Positions 42,817-55,374 of a stretch of 64,000 nucleotides of DNA are shown here, in pieces (position 1 is the first letter of the stretch; each line of letters begins with the position of its first letter). Both the position numbers and the translations under genes were made by a program. Source of the DNA: Phoronis australis. Taxonomy: Eukaryota; Phoronida; Phoronidae. The notes under the pieces are model-generated. The model saw nothing but the letters and a program-made list of their open reading frames with translations, was not told where the DNA came from and did not search any database. Where the stretch lies: contig NMRA01000508.1 in assembly GCA_002633005.1 (NCBI GenBank), forward strand, positions 111,590-175,589, in the 5' to 3' direction.

Positions 42817-43850
42817 TTACGCGGTCAGAGTACAAGACGTCAAACACAATTTATGATCGAAATATGTCTCGAATAATAAGTAAATGATACGTGGTCGCAA
42901 GCTCGTTACCAGAGATGAAAAGGAGACCGAGGTAGGCGATATAAGATCATTTATTATGACTAATACAATTACAATATAATGAATACAGGTAAATAACGTA
43001 AAATGGTAATCTCTGGTAAGATGGGCAAAAAGCGCTACAAGAGATGTTGTAAGATAGCTCATGCCCATCCACAGGGACACACGAAAGGGGATCGAGAAAT
43101 GAAAGGAAAGATATGCAGGACTACTTATAAGTTTTTCCAGCCGGATACCCAACCCTAACACCGGGAGCCAAACAGGAGAGGTAGGTAGGATTGCCCAGGG
43201 CTGAAACAGCTGTCGGTGTTGTCTCACCCCTTGTCGTGGCAGTAAGAAATGGATATATATATAACAAAAGTGATAAAGAACGAAAATATGATACAACAAA
43301 TTAAATGGTAAGCTAAAACTTGAAAAATAGTGAAAACCGAGAAACTTGAGAAACATGGAAGGAGAGATACGGAAAGGCAAATGAAACGGAAGAGAAACTA
43401 AAAAATAAAAGACAATGAACAACAGAATCAAAACGGCTAATAGAAATAACAAATTAGCTAACATAATGACACCGGGGATATTGTGACAAGAGAAGAAGGT
43501 GGAAATCAGGGACAAGGTGGGGGGAAAGCAGACATACGGATGTAGCCCTTAACAGCGGCCCATGCGTGGGATGACGGGCTTCGGGATGCCGTGAGACTTG
43601 TAGAGGGAGGGGTCAAAGGAGGCAGAGATTTTTACTGCGTTGAGCGTTTGGATGAAGAAGGAACGCGTGACTGGCGAGGAGTTTCGAGACGGAACAGGGG
43701 ACCGGAAATGGAAGGATAAGGCCTTATAAGGAAGAAAAAAAGTTTTGGAACGTACGCCAATGTGGACGAAACAAAGGTGAACTGAAAGCGAGGTTATAAT
43801 AACAAAGAAAAAACGCCTAAGGACACGTGACAATAATCAGCCTATAAGAG
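42817..43850 (-). repeat. Strand-biased segment, possible LINE 3' region
   Basis: The plus strand is strikingly purine-rich, so the minus strand gives a long hydrophobic frame (232 codons) that I do not trust as a gene. The frame ending at 43549 (VTRSFFIQTLNAVKISASF ... then a stop) faintly resembles the C-terminal end of non-LTR reverse transcriptases. It lies between the two duplicated segments at 42.6 and 44.1 kb. Confidence 0.25.
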
Positions 43851-44079
43851 TCAAGAAACTGTGACCCAATGACACATACATGTACAGCTCGGTAAATGTT
43901 GGTCTTGATTCGAAAGTCGGCAAGTTAGTGACTCAGTGACCTATACACCTTGTTCACGAAGTCGCCATTTTAAAAGTAAGTCTCAGTAGGTTTTAAAAAC
44001 AATGTATTGCGCGCTTATAATCACAGTCTTTATATTCATGTCTCAAATGCATTGTTTTCATACCTAAAAAGAGGCTCAC

Positions 44080-44210
44080 TACCATAGTGTGTTTGACCGG
44101 ATGTTGTTGAAGAAAATCACGCACTAACAGGTTATATAGATCCTAACCACCTCAAGGCCAATTGTGTGGTATTCCGTCTATGAAGATTCGCTGGCAATGC
44201 TTCCTCACTT
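44080..44210 (-). pseudogene. Duplicated coding-like segment, copy 2 (stops present)
   Basis: See 42576-42720. The nucleotide match runs from GCATTGCC to ACACACTATGG. Two stops interrupt the shared reading frame. Confidence 0.35.
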
Positions 44211-45182
44211 ATGCGTATGACACTGTCCAAAATCTCCGTTCATGCACCGACTCACAAACTATTGGTCAACCAACTGCCAAACACGATGCACATAACACGA
44301 CTTACGCACTCAAAACACAAATACCTCGCAATTCACAAACGCGACTTCCCGCATAACACGGTACATACATATAATGAGCACGAGTCGAAAACTCGCGTGT
44401 TTGTGAGTCAGTGAGTTGTTTTTAGTGAGTTCCTGCACCATGTTTTGCGATCGAGGATCCCGTGCGCCGTATACAAGTACTTGTGAGTTCGTCACGAATT
44501 GAATGCTAGGTAATGAGAATCTGTGGGAGCCGTGTTCATAAGAGTGCGACAGCTGTGACATCCCTCCTGTTTGATACTGTACAATCAGTACGAGTCCAGA
44601 AAATCATAAGCAATCCACGGAGGGACTGTTATACCTTTGCTAAATTGACCTACTCTGTAGACCGTTCATTGCATTACACTGAAAGAACTACAGGGAATAT
44701 TTGTGTTACGTTGTATATGCTAGATTCATTCACCGATTCAATTACAAATTCATCACAAATTTCATGTCAAAAGATCAAAAAATGTCAAGAAACAACCCCA
44801 CTATGAGTCAACCAATTGTCGAATCAGAATTCCGCAAACACCATCTAACAACATGATAATTAGCTGATCTGCGTATTTCCACGAACACACTTTGTGGTGT
44901 TAACTTGCACATTCTCTTTTTATTCTTATAGTTGCAGAAACGTCTCTGGAATTTTCGAAAATTTTTGTTGTATTACAATAAGTTTTGGTGCCTGTTGTGG
45001 ATACCATGAACAAATAGATTCAAGGGCCTCTGGTTCACACATTCATTTTTATCTTCTATCGTCTTTGAAGCGGGTGAGCGCGTTTGACGACAATGACGTG
45101 CACTCGTCCTCACCGTTGCCCTTCTTCCATTGTTACAGGCCAACCAAATACTGTCGTTCCCGGTCACCTGGAACTTCATTGT
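44211..45182. other. Intergenic: nothing recognised
   Basis: Only unsupported short frames; no repeats recognised. Confidence 0.4.
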
Positions 45183-45340
45183 CAGGGGCGGATCCAGAAT
45201 TTTGAGTTAGAGGGGCCAGGACAGAGTATTAGCTAGGATTTACCCTGTCACACAATACCACCTTCGAACCGCAAAATGTTATCTGGGAGAATTTTAGAGG
45301 GGCATGGCCCCCCTTGCCCCCCCCTCTAAATCCGCCTCTG
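45183..45340 (+). mobile_element. hAT-like MITE, family C, complete copy
   Basis: Starts CAGGGGCGGATCCAGAATTT and ends CTCTAAATCCGCCTCTG, giving ~17-bp imperfect inverted termini. Both sides are flanked by ATTGT (45178-45182 and 45341-45345). hAT elements usually leave 8 bp, so the duplication is incomplete or the superfamily is different. Confidence 0.65.
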
Positions 45341-45639
45341 ATTGTCATCTGAAATACCTGTTTGTTAAAATTTTAACAGGGCTGGTTGCTTGCAACTCCA
45401 ATTTTTTCCTATGACCCTCCAGATGAGGCGCCACTGTTTTCCAGTGTAACCTCGGCTTCCGGTTATTGACCAGACGACGTACTTGCCGGAAGTAAAAAAG
45501 GTTTCCATACACCAAGATGGAGGCTTATGAAAAATTAATAATTGTCTACTCCGGGACAAAAATATGAGGAGCAAGTAAAAATTATCATTCAAGACACCAA
45601 AAGTGTATATGCTTCTCACATTGACGAAGCTTTACTGTT

Positions 45640-47340
45640 TAACATGTCCCTATTAAACATTAGATCTTTCACTCTGTCATAAAGTACTTTCAAAAATAAA
45701 GAAAACAGAAAACTGCAATTAGAAAGATTAATAAATACTGTCCACCAGTTCGTTTAGAATACATGTACCTATTCTCAATTTTTTAGTGTTTGGCTAGAAA
45801 TTCTTCAGGCCGAGTACGAAGAAATTAAACGGTAATACATCGACGGTTTAATATTGAGATCTCGTGCTCAGTGGATAAAAAATGGTGAAAAACCAACAAG
45901 ATTTTTTAGTGATTTAGAAAAACGTAATTTTGTTAATAAAAATATCTCAAGTTTAATAGATGACAATGGTACATTGATTTGTAGTCAAAAGGGAATTCTG
46001 GAAGAAATAAAAAAATTTACTGTTTTAATTGCTTGATCCACGAAAACCAGAAAGGTTTTATTGCTGGTAGATTCATTGGAGACAATTTTCGATTAATTTA
46101 TGATCTTATCCGTGCAATTGACCAATTGAGTATCCCTGGATTACTGGTCCTGGTTGATTTTGAGAAGGCGTTCGACCCAGTTTCCTGCGTATTTCTACAA
46201 AAAACTGTCTTTTTTAATTTTGGCTCAAACATCAAAAAGTGGGTATCATTGCTCAAAGAGGGAGCTATGGCTTGTGTAATTCAATATGGAAAAACCTCTC
46301 AATTCTTTGAAATGGGTAGAGGCTGTAAACAAGGAGACCCTTTATCTCCCTATCTTTTTCTACTATGTGCTGAAATTATGGGAAATCTCTTTAGGAATAA
46401 CAAAAATATAAAAGGTATCCAGATGGGATCTCAAAATTTTAAACTAGTCCAATATGCAGATGAATCTGCTATCATCTTTGATGGTTCCGAAAGATCATTG
46501 AAAAAGTCTCTTGATCTACTTGACCAGTTCTCGAAGTACTCAGGTCTAACTCCAAACAAAAAACTTGTGTCTGGATAGGTACTATGAGGCAAAGCAATTC
46601 AAGGGTTTGTTCTGAAAAGGACTTAAAATGGTCTAGCTCACAGTTTACTATGCTCGGGATTGTTTTTTCTGCTGACATTAATGAAATGATTCATTTAAAT
46701 TTTGATCGCAAATTGGTTGATATTAGAAAGGAAATTATAATGTGGTCAAAAAGAAACTTAAATACTCTTGGTAAAGTTACTGTGGTCAAATCATTTCTTC
46801 CCCCAAAACTGATCCATGTTTTGTCATGTTTGCCAATCCGCAACACTCTGTTCAGTAAAGATTTTGAAAAAATGTTGTTTAATTATATTTGGGGAGGAAA
46901 GTGTGACAGAATTACTCTCAAAACCATGATTCAACATTATGAATCTGGTGGTTGTAAAAGGATAGATGTTTACTCTTTCGTAAAGGCAATTAAGATAACA
47001 TGGATGGGTAAGATCTTAAAAGCCACAAATTCTACAACATGGTTAAGTCTCCTATTGAACACTGATTTGATATCATTGGAGTGTCTAAAATCTGGGAACT
47101 ATTTCTACAAATATACCGCTTCTCAAACTGAGAACCCTTTTTGGAAGGAACTATTTAACTTTCTGCATGATTTTTCTAATGTAATAGATCAGGAGGAAAT
47201 ACCATATCAGCCAATCTTGTGTCTTCGCAAGTTCCATTTATATAAGCAACGTATCAATGGTAAACCTCCAAATTTAATTATATTAACAAAAGAAAATAAC
47301 ATTTATTACTCCTGTGAAAAATATATTTATTCATAAAATT
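45640..47340 (+). pseudogene. L1/Tx1-like non-LTR retrotransposon, truncated ORF2 relic
   Basis: Landmarks in order: linker RSRAQWIKNGEKPTRFF (45.86 kb); a gap of about 100 residues deleted near 46020; RT blocks HENQKGFIAGRFIGDNFRLI, LVDFEKAFDPVS, GCKQGDPLSPYLFLLCAEIM and QYADESAIIF (46.05-46.49 kb); a frameshift near 46555; then the thumb and C-terminal region (WSKRNLNTLGKVTVVKSF, FNYIWGG) to 47336. The active-site motif reads YADE instead of YADD, which should abolish catalysis. The 5' end, endonuclease and first ORF are missing. Inactive copy. Confidence 0.85.
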
Positions 47341-50300
47341 TACAAATAGAAAAATTTACAAACAGGTGGTCACAAATGCATAATTTAATAGCAGTGTAAG
47401 GATAATTTATCATTCCAAAATACTATCTCCCCTTTTCAGAGCCATATCGTACTACACAGTCCTGTATGTTTTTTCAAGTATACATTTAACTTAGTAAACT
47501 TGAATTGTAAAGTGAGGCAAGGGAAGCCCAGATCTTTGTCAGTGCTTATGTTGAACAGGGACAATAAGAAAAACAAGGAGGCCCAGCTTGACAATGCAAA
47601 TTTAAAGCTTTTATAGTAACTGGATCTCTAACAGACGTTTCTGTCATCTAAGACGCTAGGGTGTAGGCCAGCCGAAATTATAAATTTCTGTCCTCTAAGA
47701 GTCCCCCCTCTAATAGAGGCCGGATCTCCGCGCACGTTAAAAATTAAGGTTGGACGTTCAGCACTCCAAAGTCACCGATCCAAAACAATAATTTCCCCGC
47801 CTCTTCGTTCCCCTGTCTCTATGTTCCCCGTCTTTTTGCGCCCCTGTCTCTTGTCCTCCATCCCGATTTCCCCGTTTCAATGCTGGAATTTTGTATTGGC
47901 CATGCCTCCGAAAAAAATGGCAATAGCAGCTAACAACTCGCAATAACTCGGCTTGCTATACTTGACCACTGCTATTGCTTGACCTCCAACACGGCGCATT
48001 TCCACGTACTGATGACATTCTCTATGCAAAATACAGCATTTATAGAAATGTAGCTACACTACTACACGTGACCTTGACCCAATCCTTAACACAAGGCATG
48101 AATCACCTCAGCTGAAATTTGGCAAACATAAACACGCCAATACGTCAAACAAGTTACGGTCACCACGTTTCCCATATATAGCGTTATAATTTATTACAAA
48201 ATGTCTATAATAAACGAAGTTTCTCAACCATACACACGCCGGCCTTAAATTGGCGAGTAAAAATCTGCCAAATTATCTCCAGGTTTGAGATACATGTAGT
48301 TGCCATCTTTTATGGATGTAGGCTCTTAATTCGCATCAAACGTATCACTTTCATGCCAAGGGAAACTTGGCAAGGGAAATGTGGTTCTCCCCTAGTAAAT
48401 TATAAATAAAATGTTGGGCCTTAGATGAGGAATGGGAACTGGACCGTAAACAGAACTTTTCAAAAAGGTAATCTGAGAACCGTCTTGAGTTTGATAAGGT
48501 GTTTCTTTGTGAAGATATGCGTCAACGTGGTTAATTTGCTTTGTAAAACTCAGATAGGGAACCTGTTGCAGTAAACATGTACCCTTGATTTATTATCGTT
48601 TGACATTACATTCCAATTTCACTGAGGCGTGCATTGCGCTCTCGAAAACCTGACGTAAAACTTAGCTTTGATCCTCGCCGATCACTTGTTCAAAATAGAT
48701 TCATCTGATTTTGACGAATGACAACATGTTTAAAGTCTAACTTAAACCGATTCCTGTACATGATCGTTGATCGAAGTTCTGGCCGCGTGCATCTGCATTA
48801 TGTAACAACAAATGAAGACAATTTAATCGGTGTCCCGGGAAAAGTTTGAATCATTATCTAAAAACGGTCAACTTGAACTCCATTGACCGCATGAGAACTT
48901 TTTCAACGTCTTTTTAAAGGCTCGCCAGGTAAGAGCAAAGTTTTTGACTTGCGCTGTTAGACAGTCCGTGTCTTACCCTCTGACACAGCGCCACCTATAC
49001 TGGAAACTGGTCCTGTGGAAACATGATGAACGACACATGGAATTTCGTGTGTGGGTGTCAATGCGCATGCTTGGACGGGAGTAATTCGATCACATCGCCG
49101 CCACTTGCACACGCCTTCTATACACTGTACATGTACTTGTTTGGGCTTAAGCCACTGGATCGGGATGGCCTTGATTTTGTTTACTTAGATCACTGCCTGT
49201 TTTAACAAAGTGCACCTATCCAAGTCAAAGCTGGTCGCCATACTCGGTAACAGTATACTGAAATGGGGGTTTCCAGATTTCAACCAATGGGAATGGCTGG
49301 ATGTTAGGACGTCGGTTTCATTACTTTAACCAATGAGAAGCCATGCTAAACCACACACGACAGTGCCACCTTTCGTACCACGTTGCATGGGCGGCGCAGA
49401 GTGAAAGAAGTGGAGGCTATGTACCAAACCCCTCTCCCACAGCCCCCTAATGCGCGCCGCCCGTGCGGCGAAAGAGTGTAAGACTGAGTGAGACGGCAAA
49501 GAAAAATGAGAGAGAAAAACCGACAACATATCGACAGTATCAACTGGTAATTACTGGATCGCAGACCGGAAGGTGCAATTGTAGGACAATGTAGACGAAC
49601 AGCGAGGTGTTGCAATGTATTTGAACGTTTAAGTTCACCAATCCACAATGACCTTATCGTTCATCACTTCCCACCAGAAAAATACAAGAGAATTGAGAAA
49701 ATGATTATACGACGAGACGTCGAAGGAGGGCCCTAGGCCTGAGTAAGCACGTGGCTACTCAGCTTTCAGAAGATGGAAAAAGTTATGAAGATTTCTTTAT
49801 CAGTTTTCATGGGCGGCGCTGCGCCTCCCATGGTCCATAGGCGCTGCACCACACGGCCGCTGGGGGGGGGGGGGGGTTAGCCCAACTTTTTTCAGTGCTG
49901 CGCAGTTACATGTGGACAGTTAATCTTGTCGAGTTAAAATTTTTCGTTCATTCAAAAGATTTAGTAATGCGCAATGGAATTTAACTGTTTTGTTAATTAC
50001 AGTAAAACTTTTTCAAAATGCCAAACATTTATTAATGCCACTCGTACTCCACAGACCCGGTCTCAATCTGAGACTGCACCACAGATCACGTGGCTCATTA
50101 GTCGCGGTCGTAAGACCGCCTGCTTTAGTCAAAGTTTATTTTGTCAGTTAAAATAAAGGTGTTGGTTTCGGGTAAATACAATTAACTGGGTGTACTTAGC
50201 GATCTTACGCAAAAAGACGCCCTATTTAAACGTTATAGTTATTGCATTTTGTTAATAATTCATGGCCAACGGAACTATACATGTAGAGATTCGCTCAAAA

Positions 50301-51119
50301 GCAAACAAGTCAACATCCCGATCGGCACAACAGCAGCTGGACTCAAACTAGTTCTATACAAAGTTCGTCCACCTCCGTGTGACGATGTCTTGCGCATTGC
50401 TGGACATAGTAATTTATACAAGTACATGTACAATAAAATGTCACAAGGGCGAATTGTATTGAATGAACATAAATGGTTAATGTTTTCCTTGCCTATACCA
50501 GAAGTGCCGCTACATTCCGGAGAGATTTTCGTGCGTAACACGCAGTAAATGAAAATTCTATTTGATAGAGCACACGTGTAATTTATTGCAAAAATGTCCG
50601 ATTATACATGTATGTAACTAAAAGGCCAACCACCAAAACGGCGAGGAACAGCTTCCTATTAGTGTTAATAGCTTGCCAGGACGTTATAAAAAGGTTATTT
50701 CCTCATGAGAAGCGCTTTAAAAGAATAAATATAGGTTATTACACGGCGAAGACGTTATCCCCCGTAATCTAGAGCCCGAGTGGATTTTGGAGAATTATAG
50801 CCCAAGAGGCGTTAGCTCCGAGGGGGATAACGACTGAGAACATGTACTAATCTATTTATACACATACACAGCGAGAAACGTTGCAATGAATCTATGTTAG
50901 ATGAGGTCGTGAAATTTTAAGAAACGCCGAGTTATTTTTGTTAAAATATTGTTTTTACTCAAAACCAGTTGAAAATTTAAAAAAATAGAAATAAAGTGAA
51001 TCTATCAAATAAGTTTAAGCAACTATTTTAGCTTACTACACATGTTATCATGCTAAGCTTTTGATCGTGAAAATATCGTCTGCTAAAGTACTGTAGGTTA
51101 CCACTGGTTACTGAGTATA
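47341..51119. other. Intergenic: SINE head fragment, otherwise unassigned
   Basis: Contains a tRNA-like fragment at 50088-50140, and GC-rich patches at 49380-49460 and 49800-49875 (GGGCGGCGC..., G15). The frame at 50249-50548 is protein-like but has no start, splice or family support. Confidence 0.4.
50088..50140 (+). repeat. tRNA-like SINE head fragment
   Basis: TGGCTCATTAG resembles a Pol III A box. CCGCCTGCTTTAGTCAA is identical to the head of the SINE at 2205. The B box and body are missing. Confidence 0.4.
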
Positions 51120-51200
51120 ATGCAAAAGTCAAAGGATCCCGACGACGCGTTACCCGCATTCAAACTGGAGATCGCTTATTTACAAGAGCGAGAAAGTGAG
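51120..51200 (+). CDS. Candidate gene of unknown function, exon 1
   Basis: ATG at 51120 opens 27 codons (MQKSKDPDDALPAFKLEIAY then LQERESE), ending GAG|GTATGA in phase 0. Composition is charged and helix-prone with no signal peptide, so the product would be intracellular. The next exons at 52301, 52991 and 53148 each have good splice sites and matching phases (0/0, 0/1, 1/1). No known domain is recognised in the ~92 residues so obtained. The single reading without stops across four short exons is the main support. Confidence 0.45.
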
Positions 51201-52300
51201 GTATGAATTTCACTGAATTTCAATGTCGTTTTTATTGAAATTTTGCGTCCTATTTTTCATAGCGTGCAAATGTCGGCCGTTTGTTGAACATGCGATTATT
51301 GCGCGTGATCTATTTTCACGTTCGATGATGTTGCTTAGTAATGCAGTGATTAAGTCGACGACGGCCTCTTTTTCCCGCCAAAAAGTTATTCAATGCCCGT
51401 TGAATAACTAAATGGGTTACTTAACGGTTGTATTGGCCATGTCAGGCTAATAATGTGGTATAAGTTATTTTTATGATAAGTTGGTTTTTCATTGCCAGCC
51501 TAGGTTGCATAGGAAAAATGGCATGGTAAAAACAAATAAGGTATTTGTATGTGCTTTGGCTTGGTGTGCACACCGACTTGCTTCATTTAAACTTGGCTTA
51601 AAGAAAAAAGCACCCACTCCCATCAAAAGCTACACAAGTGAGATTTTGAATGCCGTGACTTGCAAAGTCATCCACAAACACCTGATAGGACATTGATGAC
51701 AAAAGTACAGTGAACATGTAGGCAGGGTCTCATGCATTGGCGCCGTCAGCCTCTCACAAAAATGCGAATGAATTCCTCGCTAATTTTGAAAGATACAACC
51801 CAACACCCAGGTTTTGTTTTATTTCCTTGTTGCCATTTAAAGCTACACAGGTTAAAGTCTTCGGTCAAATTTTTACCCTGCCAGTAAGAATATTTTCCAT
51901 AATGTTGCCACTGGTGACTCTCCACCAAAGACCGAAAGGTTTTCTTTGGGCTGGAAATTCGGATACACCCAAGGTGTCGGTCCGCAGACACGTGACACCA
52001 TAGATTAAATTTGTGATGGCACTTGCGATTATAACTTGTCATCACTTGCTTGACTCATAACAATGACCGAATCTTGTGAACTCCTTTTCTCGCGACAAGC
52101 TTACTCTACATGTACGGAGCGCAAGTGTTAGGATATCACGTGACAAAATCAATGGCAATAGAGCACGAATACACTGCGCAGAATTGAATAAAACTATTCA
52201 AAGTTTCCTCAGACAAAACCTTATTTTCGTTGACATTTTTTACTGAATTATTTCGACTTCCTTACATTAACTCGTTTTCCTTGTGTTTTTGGTTTCGAAG

Positions 52301-52417
52301 CCTGCGAAGCAAATGGCCGTCGACACCCGTGACGAACCACGTGACCTTCAGGAAGCATCTCACTCGAAGCCCCGGCACATATTCCTAGACACAAATGTGT
52401 GTAGTTCTAGCGTACAG
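52301..52417 (+). CDS. Candidate gene of unknown function, exon 2
   Basis: Acceptor TTGTGTTTTTGGTTTCGAAG, 39 codons in phase 0 (PAKQMAVDTRDEPRDLQEAS ... FLDTNVCSSSVQ), donor CAG|GTATGA. Polar and rich in charged residues; one cysteine. Confidence 0.45.
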
Positions 52418-52473
52418 GTATGATACCTAAAGGCATAGTGCTGTTGCAAGCGCTGACCACCAAAATGCTTATG

Positions 52474-52759
52474 CATAGGCGGATTTAGTGGCGGGGGGCA
52501 ACAACAGCGTGAAGCGTGAGGAAATATTGAGTTCAGCAAGTAGTACCGGCAGAGTGGAGAAGTGAGGGGGAGAGGGCCAAGATCGCGGCGGGATTGCGTT
52601 CACGTTTTTTTTCGTCGACAGAATTTTGGACCAGAAACTTCATAATCCCGACCCCCACAATTTTCGGCCCGCCTGTGCGCATGCAATCGCACTTTGCCCG
52701 ATTCCCCGAAGCAACATGTTGTCCCCCCTTATGGTATCCTACATGTAGATCCGCCACTG
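52474..52759 (+). mobile_element. hAT-like MITE, family C, copy in an intron
   Basis: CATAGGCGGATTTAGTGGCG at the left and TAGATCCGCCACTG at the right form inverted termini (CAGTGGCGGATCTA on the other strand). It lies between exons 2 and 3 of the candidate gene. No clear target duplication. Confidence 0.5.
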
Positions 52760-52990
52760 TTTTGGTGTAGCAATTATAACTACTGGTTATCAAACCTGTT
52801 TGGGTATTTTACGAATCGTGCTTTGAATGGGGCAAAGGCTATTCGAAACATTATATATTTTAGGCTCAGTGCGGAAGTGAGTGGGTCAGTGAAGTAATAA
52901 AAATATAAAAATTTCAAAAATAGTTATAGCTAAGCGCGAATGTCGAGTTGTTTTTGCAAAAAGGGGAAATAATTTAATCCCACTCGGCAG

Positions 52991-53033
52991 AGTGGAGGCG
53001 GAGAAAAGCGCAACTTTGACGAGTTTGAGGGTG
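52991..53033 (+). CDS. Candidate gene of unknown function, exon 3
   Basis: Acceptor CACTCGGCAG, 14 codons plus one base (SGGGEKRNFDEFEG), donor GGTG|GTAAGT. Enters in phase 0 and leaves in phase 1. Very short, so support comes from the strong donor and phase fit. Confidence 0.4.
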
Positions 53034-53147
53034 GTAAGTCAATACAACCTTACAAAACCGATTGTGCGTCTTTAACGCATATGCCACGACGCTACCGTTT
53101 GGCATGCGTCCAACACATATATATATATAAAAAAGTTGTGAGTCTAG

Positions 53148-53180
53148 CACTTATGATTCGGCTGACGCGGAACCAAACAG
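53148..53180 (+). CDS. Candidate gene of unknown function, exon 4
   Basis: Acceptor AGTCTAG; the leading CA completes the codon begun by exon 3. 11 codons follow (ALMIRLTRNQT), then donor ACAG|GTAAGT in phase 1. Further exons must lie downstream; 56083-56184 is one possibility. Confidence 0.35.
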
Positions 53181-54659
53181 GTAAGTTGAAATCATCACCT
53201 ACTTTAAAAAGAAGATTGGAAACTACACAGAACAGAGCATGGATCCGTCTTTTTAATTTCATGACAATTGAACGGTTTTGTCAAGCAACTAAGATAGTTC
53301 ACTATTAATATTGTTTTCACTATTACTATTTTTGCGGTCAATTTCGGTGTACCTGCATAGTGAAGTTGACATGCTAAACAAGAAATAAATATGTTGATAT
53401 CAGTTTTTTAAACCTGTATCACACGTACGTCAACTAACGACACGAATGTGATGCTCTCATGTGAGTGAAAGTTGCAATTTTTAAAAGTTCGTGTTTTTCT
53501 AAGTCAGTGAATTTTGCTGTTTATATTAATACGCGTTTGTAAATGGCGACCAGATGGGCAATTTGGTGATGATTCAGTTTGTCTTTTAAAGTTACTCCGG
53601 AGAGTTATTTTGAGTGAAACGTGTAGTTTTTGTGCAACAGACTTGTTTAACCCCACCTAAGTTTTATTTCAAATACGACTTTTTTCAAAAGTTGAATACT
53701 TAACGACGAAACTTAAGTAGTTGACCGGATGTATTTTTTTCTAAACAACGTGTGGTTAACACTGAAACTTGGTTGGTTATGTAATATTAAAACACCAATA
53801 TTTTGTCACCTCATTGAGAGTAAAAACAAGAATTCAAACTACAAAATACAAATTTTGATAACCCTCCTCCTTCAAAGCCACATCATTGGCCGCGCAGCAC
53901 AGAATTAACTGGGGCGACTGTAGCCCCCCCCCGCCCCCAGGCCCCTATGGTGTGACGCCCATGGACGACAGACGATGCAGAACTGAAATAAGTGGGGGTT
54001 ATAACCCGACCCCAATCCCCAATGGTGCGTCGCCGATGCACATGAGTCATTTAGAATTACACAATCCATTCATGGACCATTCGCGTAATGTAGTAAGCAT
54101 TTACGCGGAGACTACCACTTTTTGCGAAAAATTTGGATTTTGTCAAACCTAGCCACACTTGTTTTGCTTAGACGGGCTTAGTCATTCACCATATAAGGAA
54201 AATGCGTGACGTCAGAAATTACAAAATCCTTTAATCAATACTTTAAAGGTGCCCTCTCGTTTTATTTTAGTATCGATTATAGTCTATGATTTTAGTAAAA
54301 ATTCCATAAAACGGATTTTAACGCAAGTTGCAGAGTGTAGCTCTGCCGAAATGTAAGCTGAAATAGTGTTCGTGGCGTAGATGGGTTCGCACATGTTGTT
54401 ACCCACATGTGCCGGTACTAATACCTTTCAATGTAGCAATAGTCTGAAGACAGGTCGAGTTAATCGCTTAGTTACATGTAATCTCGACCGCACGTTCACA
54501 AGTCTACTCAAATAAAACGTTTGACTTAAGTGTTGCATTTCGAAGCTCATCTGTTCTAAATGGATAATGTAACGGAGAGTTTATAGTTCACAAACATTGC
54601 TAAGTCTGGTCTGCAAGTCACCTATTGGCCACATCACGAACAAAGATCCGAAAATATTT
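53181..54659. other. Intergenic or intronic: nothing firm
   Basis: 53880-53990 has GC-rich text (GGGGCGACTGTAGCCCCCCC) like other MITE interiors. No other feature supported. Confidence 0.4.
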
Positions 54660-54745
54660 GTGCCCCCGACCGGGACTCGAACCCAGGACCTTCTGCTATC
54701 CGTGTATTTATAGTAGAATATTCGTCTCACTGGTCCATGAAATGT
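54660..54745 (-). mobile_element. tRNA-derived SINE or tRNA pseudogene
   Basis: On the minus strand: TGGACCAGTGAG (A-box-like), then after about 50 bases GGGTTCGAGTCCCGGTC (perfect B box and T arm), then a GGGGGCA end. The spacing and acceptor stem do not fold as an intact tRNA, so a SINE head is more likely. Confidence 0.5.
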
Positions 54746-55215
54746 GCAGAACACTTATCCCAACTTCATTTGTTCTCACGACCTTCACCCTAGGGCACCT
54801 GAAAGTTGTTGATCTTCACTTACGGCGCGTTTCATAGTTCACTGTTCACTGCGCAAGTTCACGACCCTCAGACGATTTCAACTCACTGCAATCAACACGA
54901 ACTTGAACTTAGTTTTTAAGACAGCAGTAAGAGTACATGTAGCTGACATAAAAAGACCGATAACATGCAGCTATAGTTAACTAGTTACAATATTTATGTG
55001 TCACAGTGACACGTACAGTAGTAAATTACAACAATACAATACAATACAATACAATACAATACAATACAATACAATACAATTAAATTAAATATGTATGTTC
55101 CCAATCCTTTGGTTTTATTTTCACCTTCAATTCTGCATATATTGAATAATAGGGTATAATGTCTCGTTTCTTCTGAAGTAGGCTTCTTATACAATTGTTG
55201 CCAAATGAAACAAAA
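54746..55215. other. Intergenic with microsatellite
   Basis: Nothing beyond the (ACAAT)n tract. Confidence 0.4.
55031..55080 (+). repeat. (ACAAT)n microsatellite
   Basis: Ten perfect 5-bp units, followed by TAAATTAAAT. Confidence 0.95.
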
Positions 55216-55374
55216 CCTGGCGTGCGTTCAGTAGACGCTAGGACCTACGCTAGGACCTAGCTAAAACCTAGTCAAAGTCATGTGTTCTCATTTAAAATGC
55301 ATGGCAATATCTCACGTAATCTCGCGAAGTCTTGCTCTTTAGCGAGGTCCTAGCGTTACTGAACGCCCGTCTGG
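55216..55374 (+). mobile_element. MITE family A, copy 3 (full length)
   Basis: CCTGGCGTGCGTTCAGTAGA at the left and GCGTTACTGAACGCCCGTCT at the right. The core CAATATCTCACGTAATCTCG is identical to copies 4 and 5. Confidence 0.8.

Noticed and set aside
42817-43515. 232-codon minus-strand hydrophobic frame
   Set aside because: Explained by strand-wide purine bias; no signal-peptide logic, regular membrane topology or family motif.
50249-50548. Plus-strand frame of 99 codons (KQVNIPIGTTAAGLKLVLYK...)
   Set aside because: Protein-like, but no start codon, no convincing acceptor or donor, no recognised domain, and the opposite strand is equally open.
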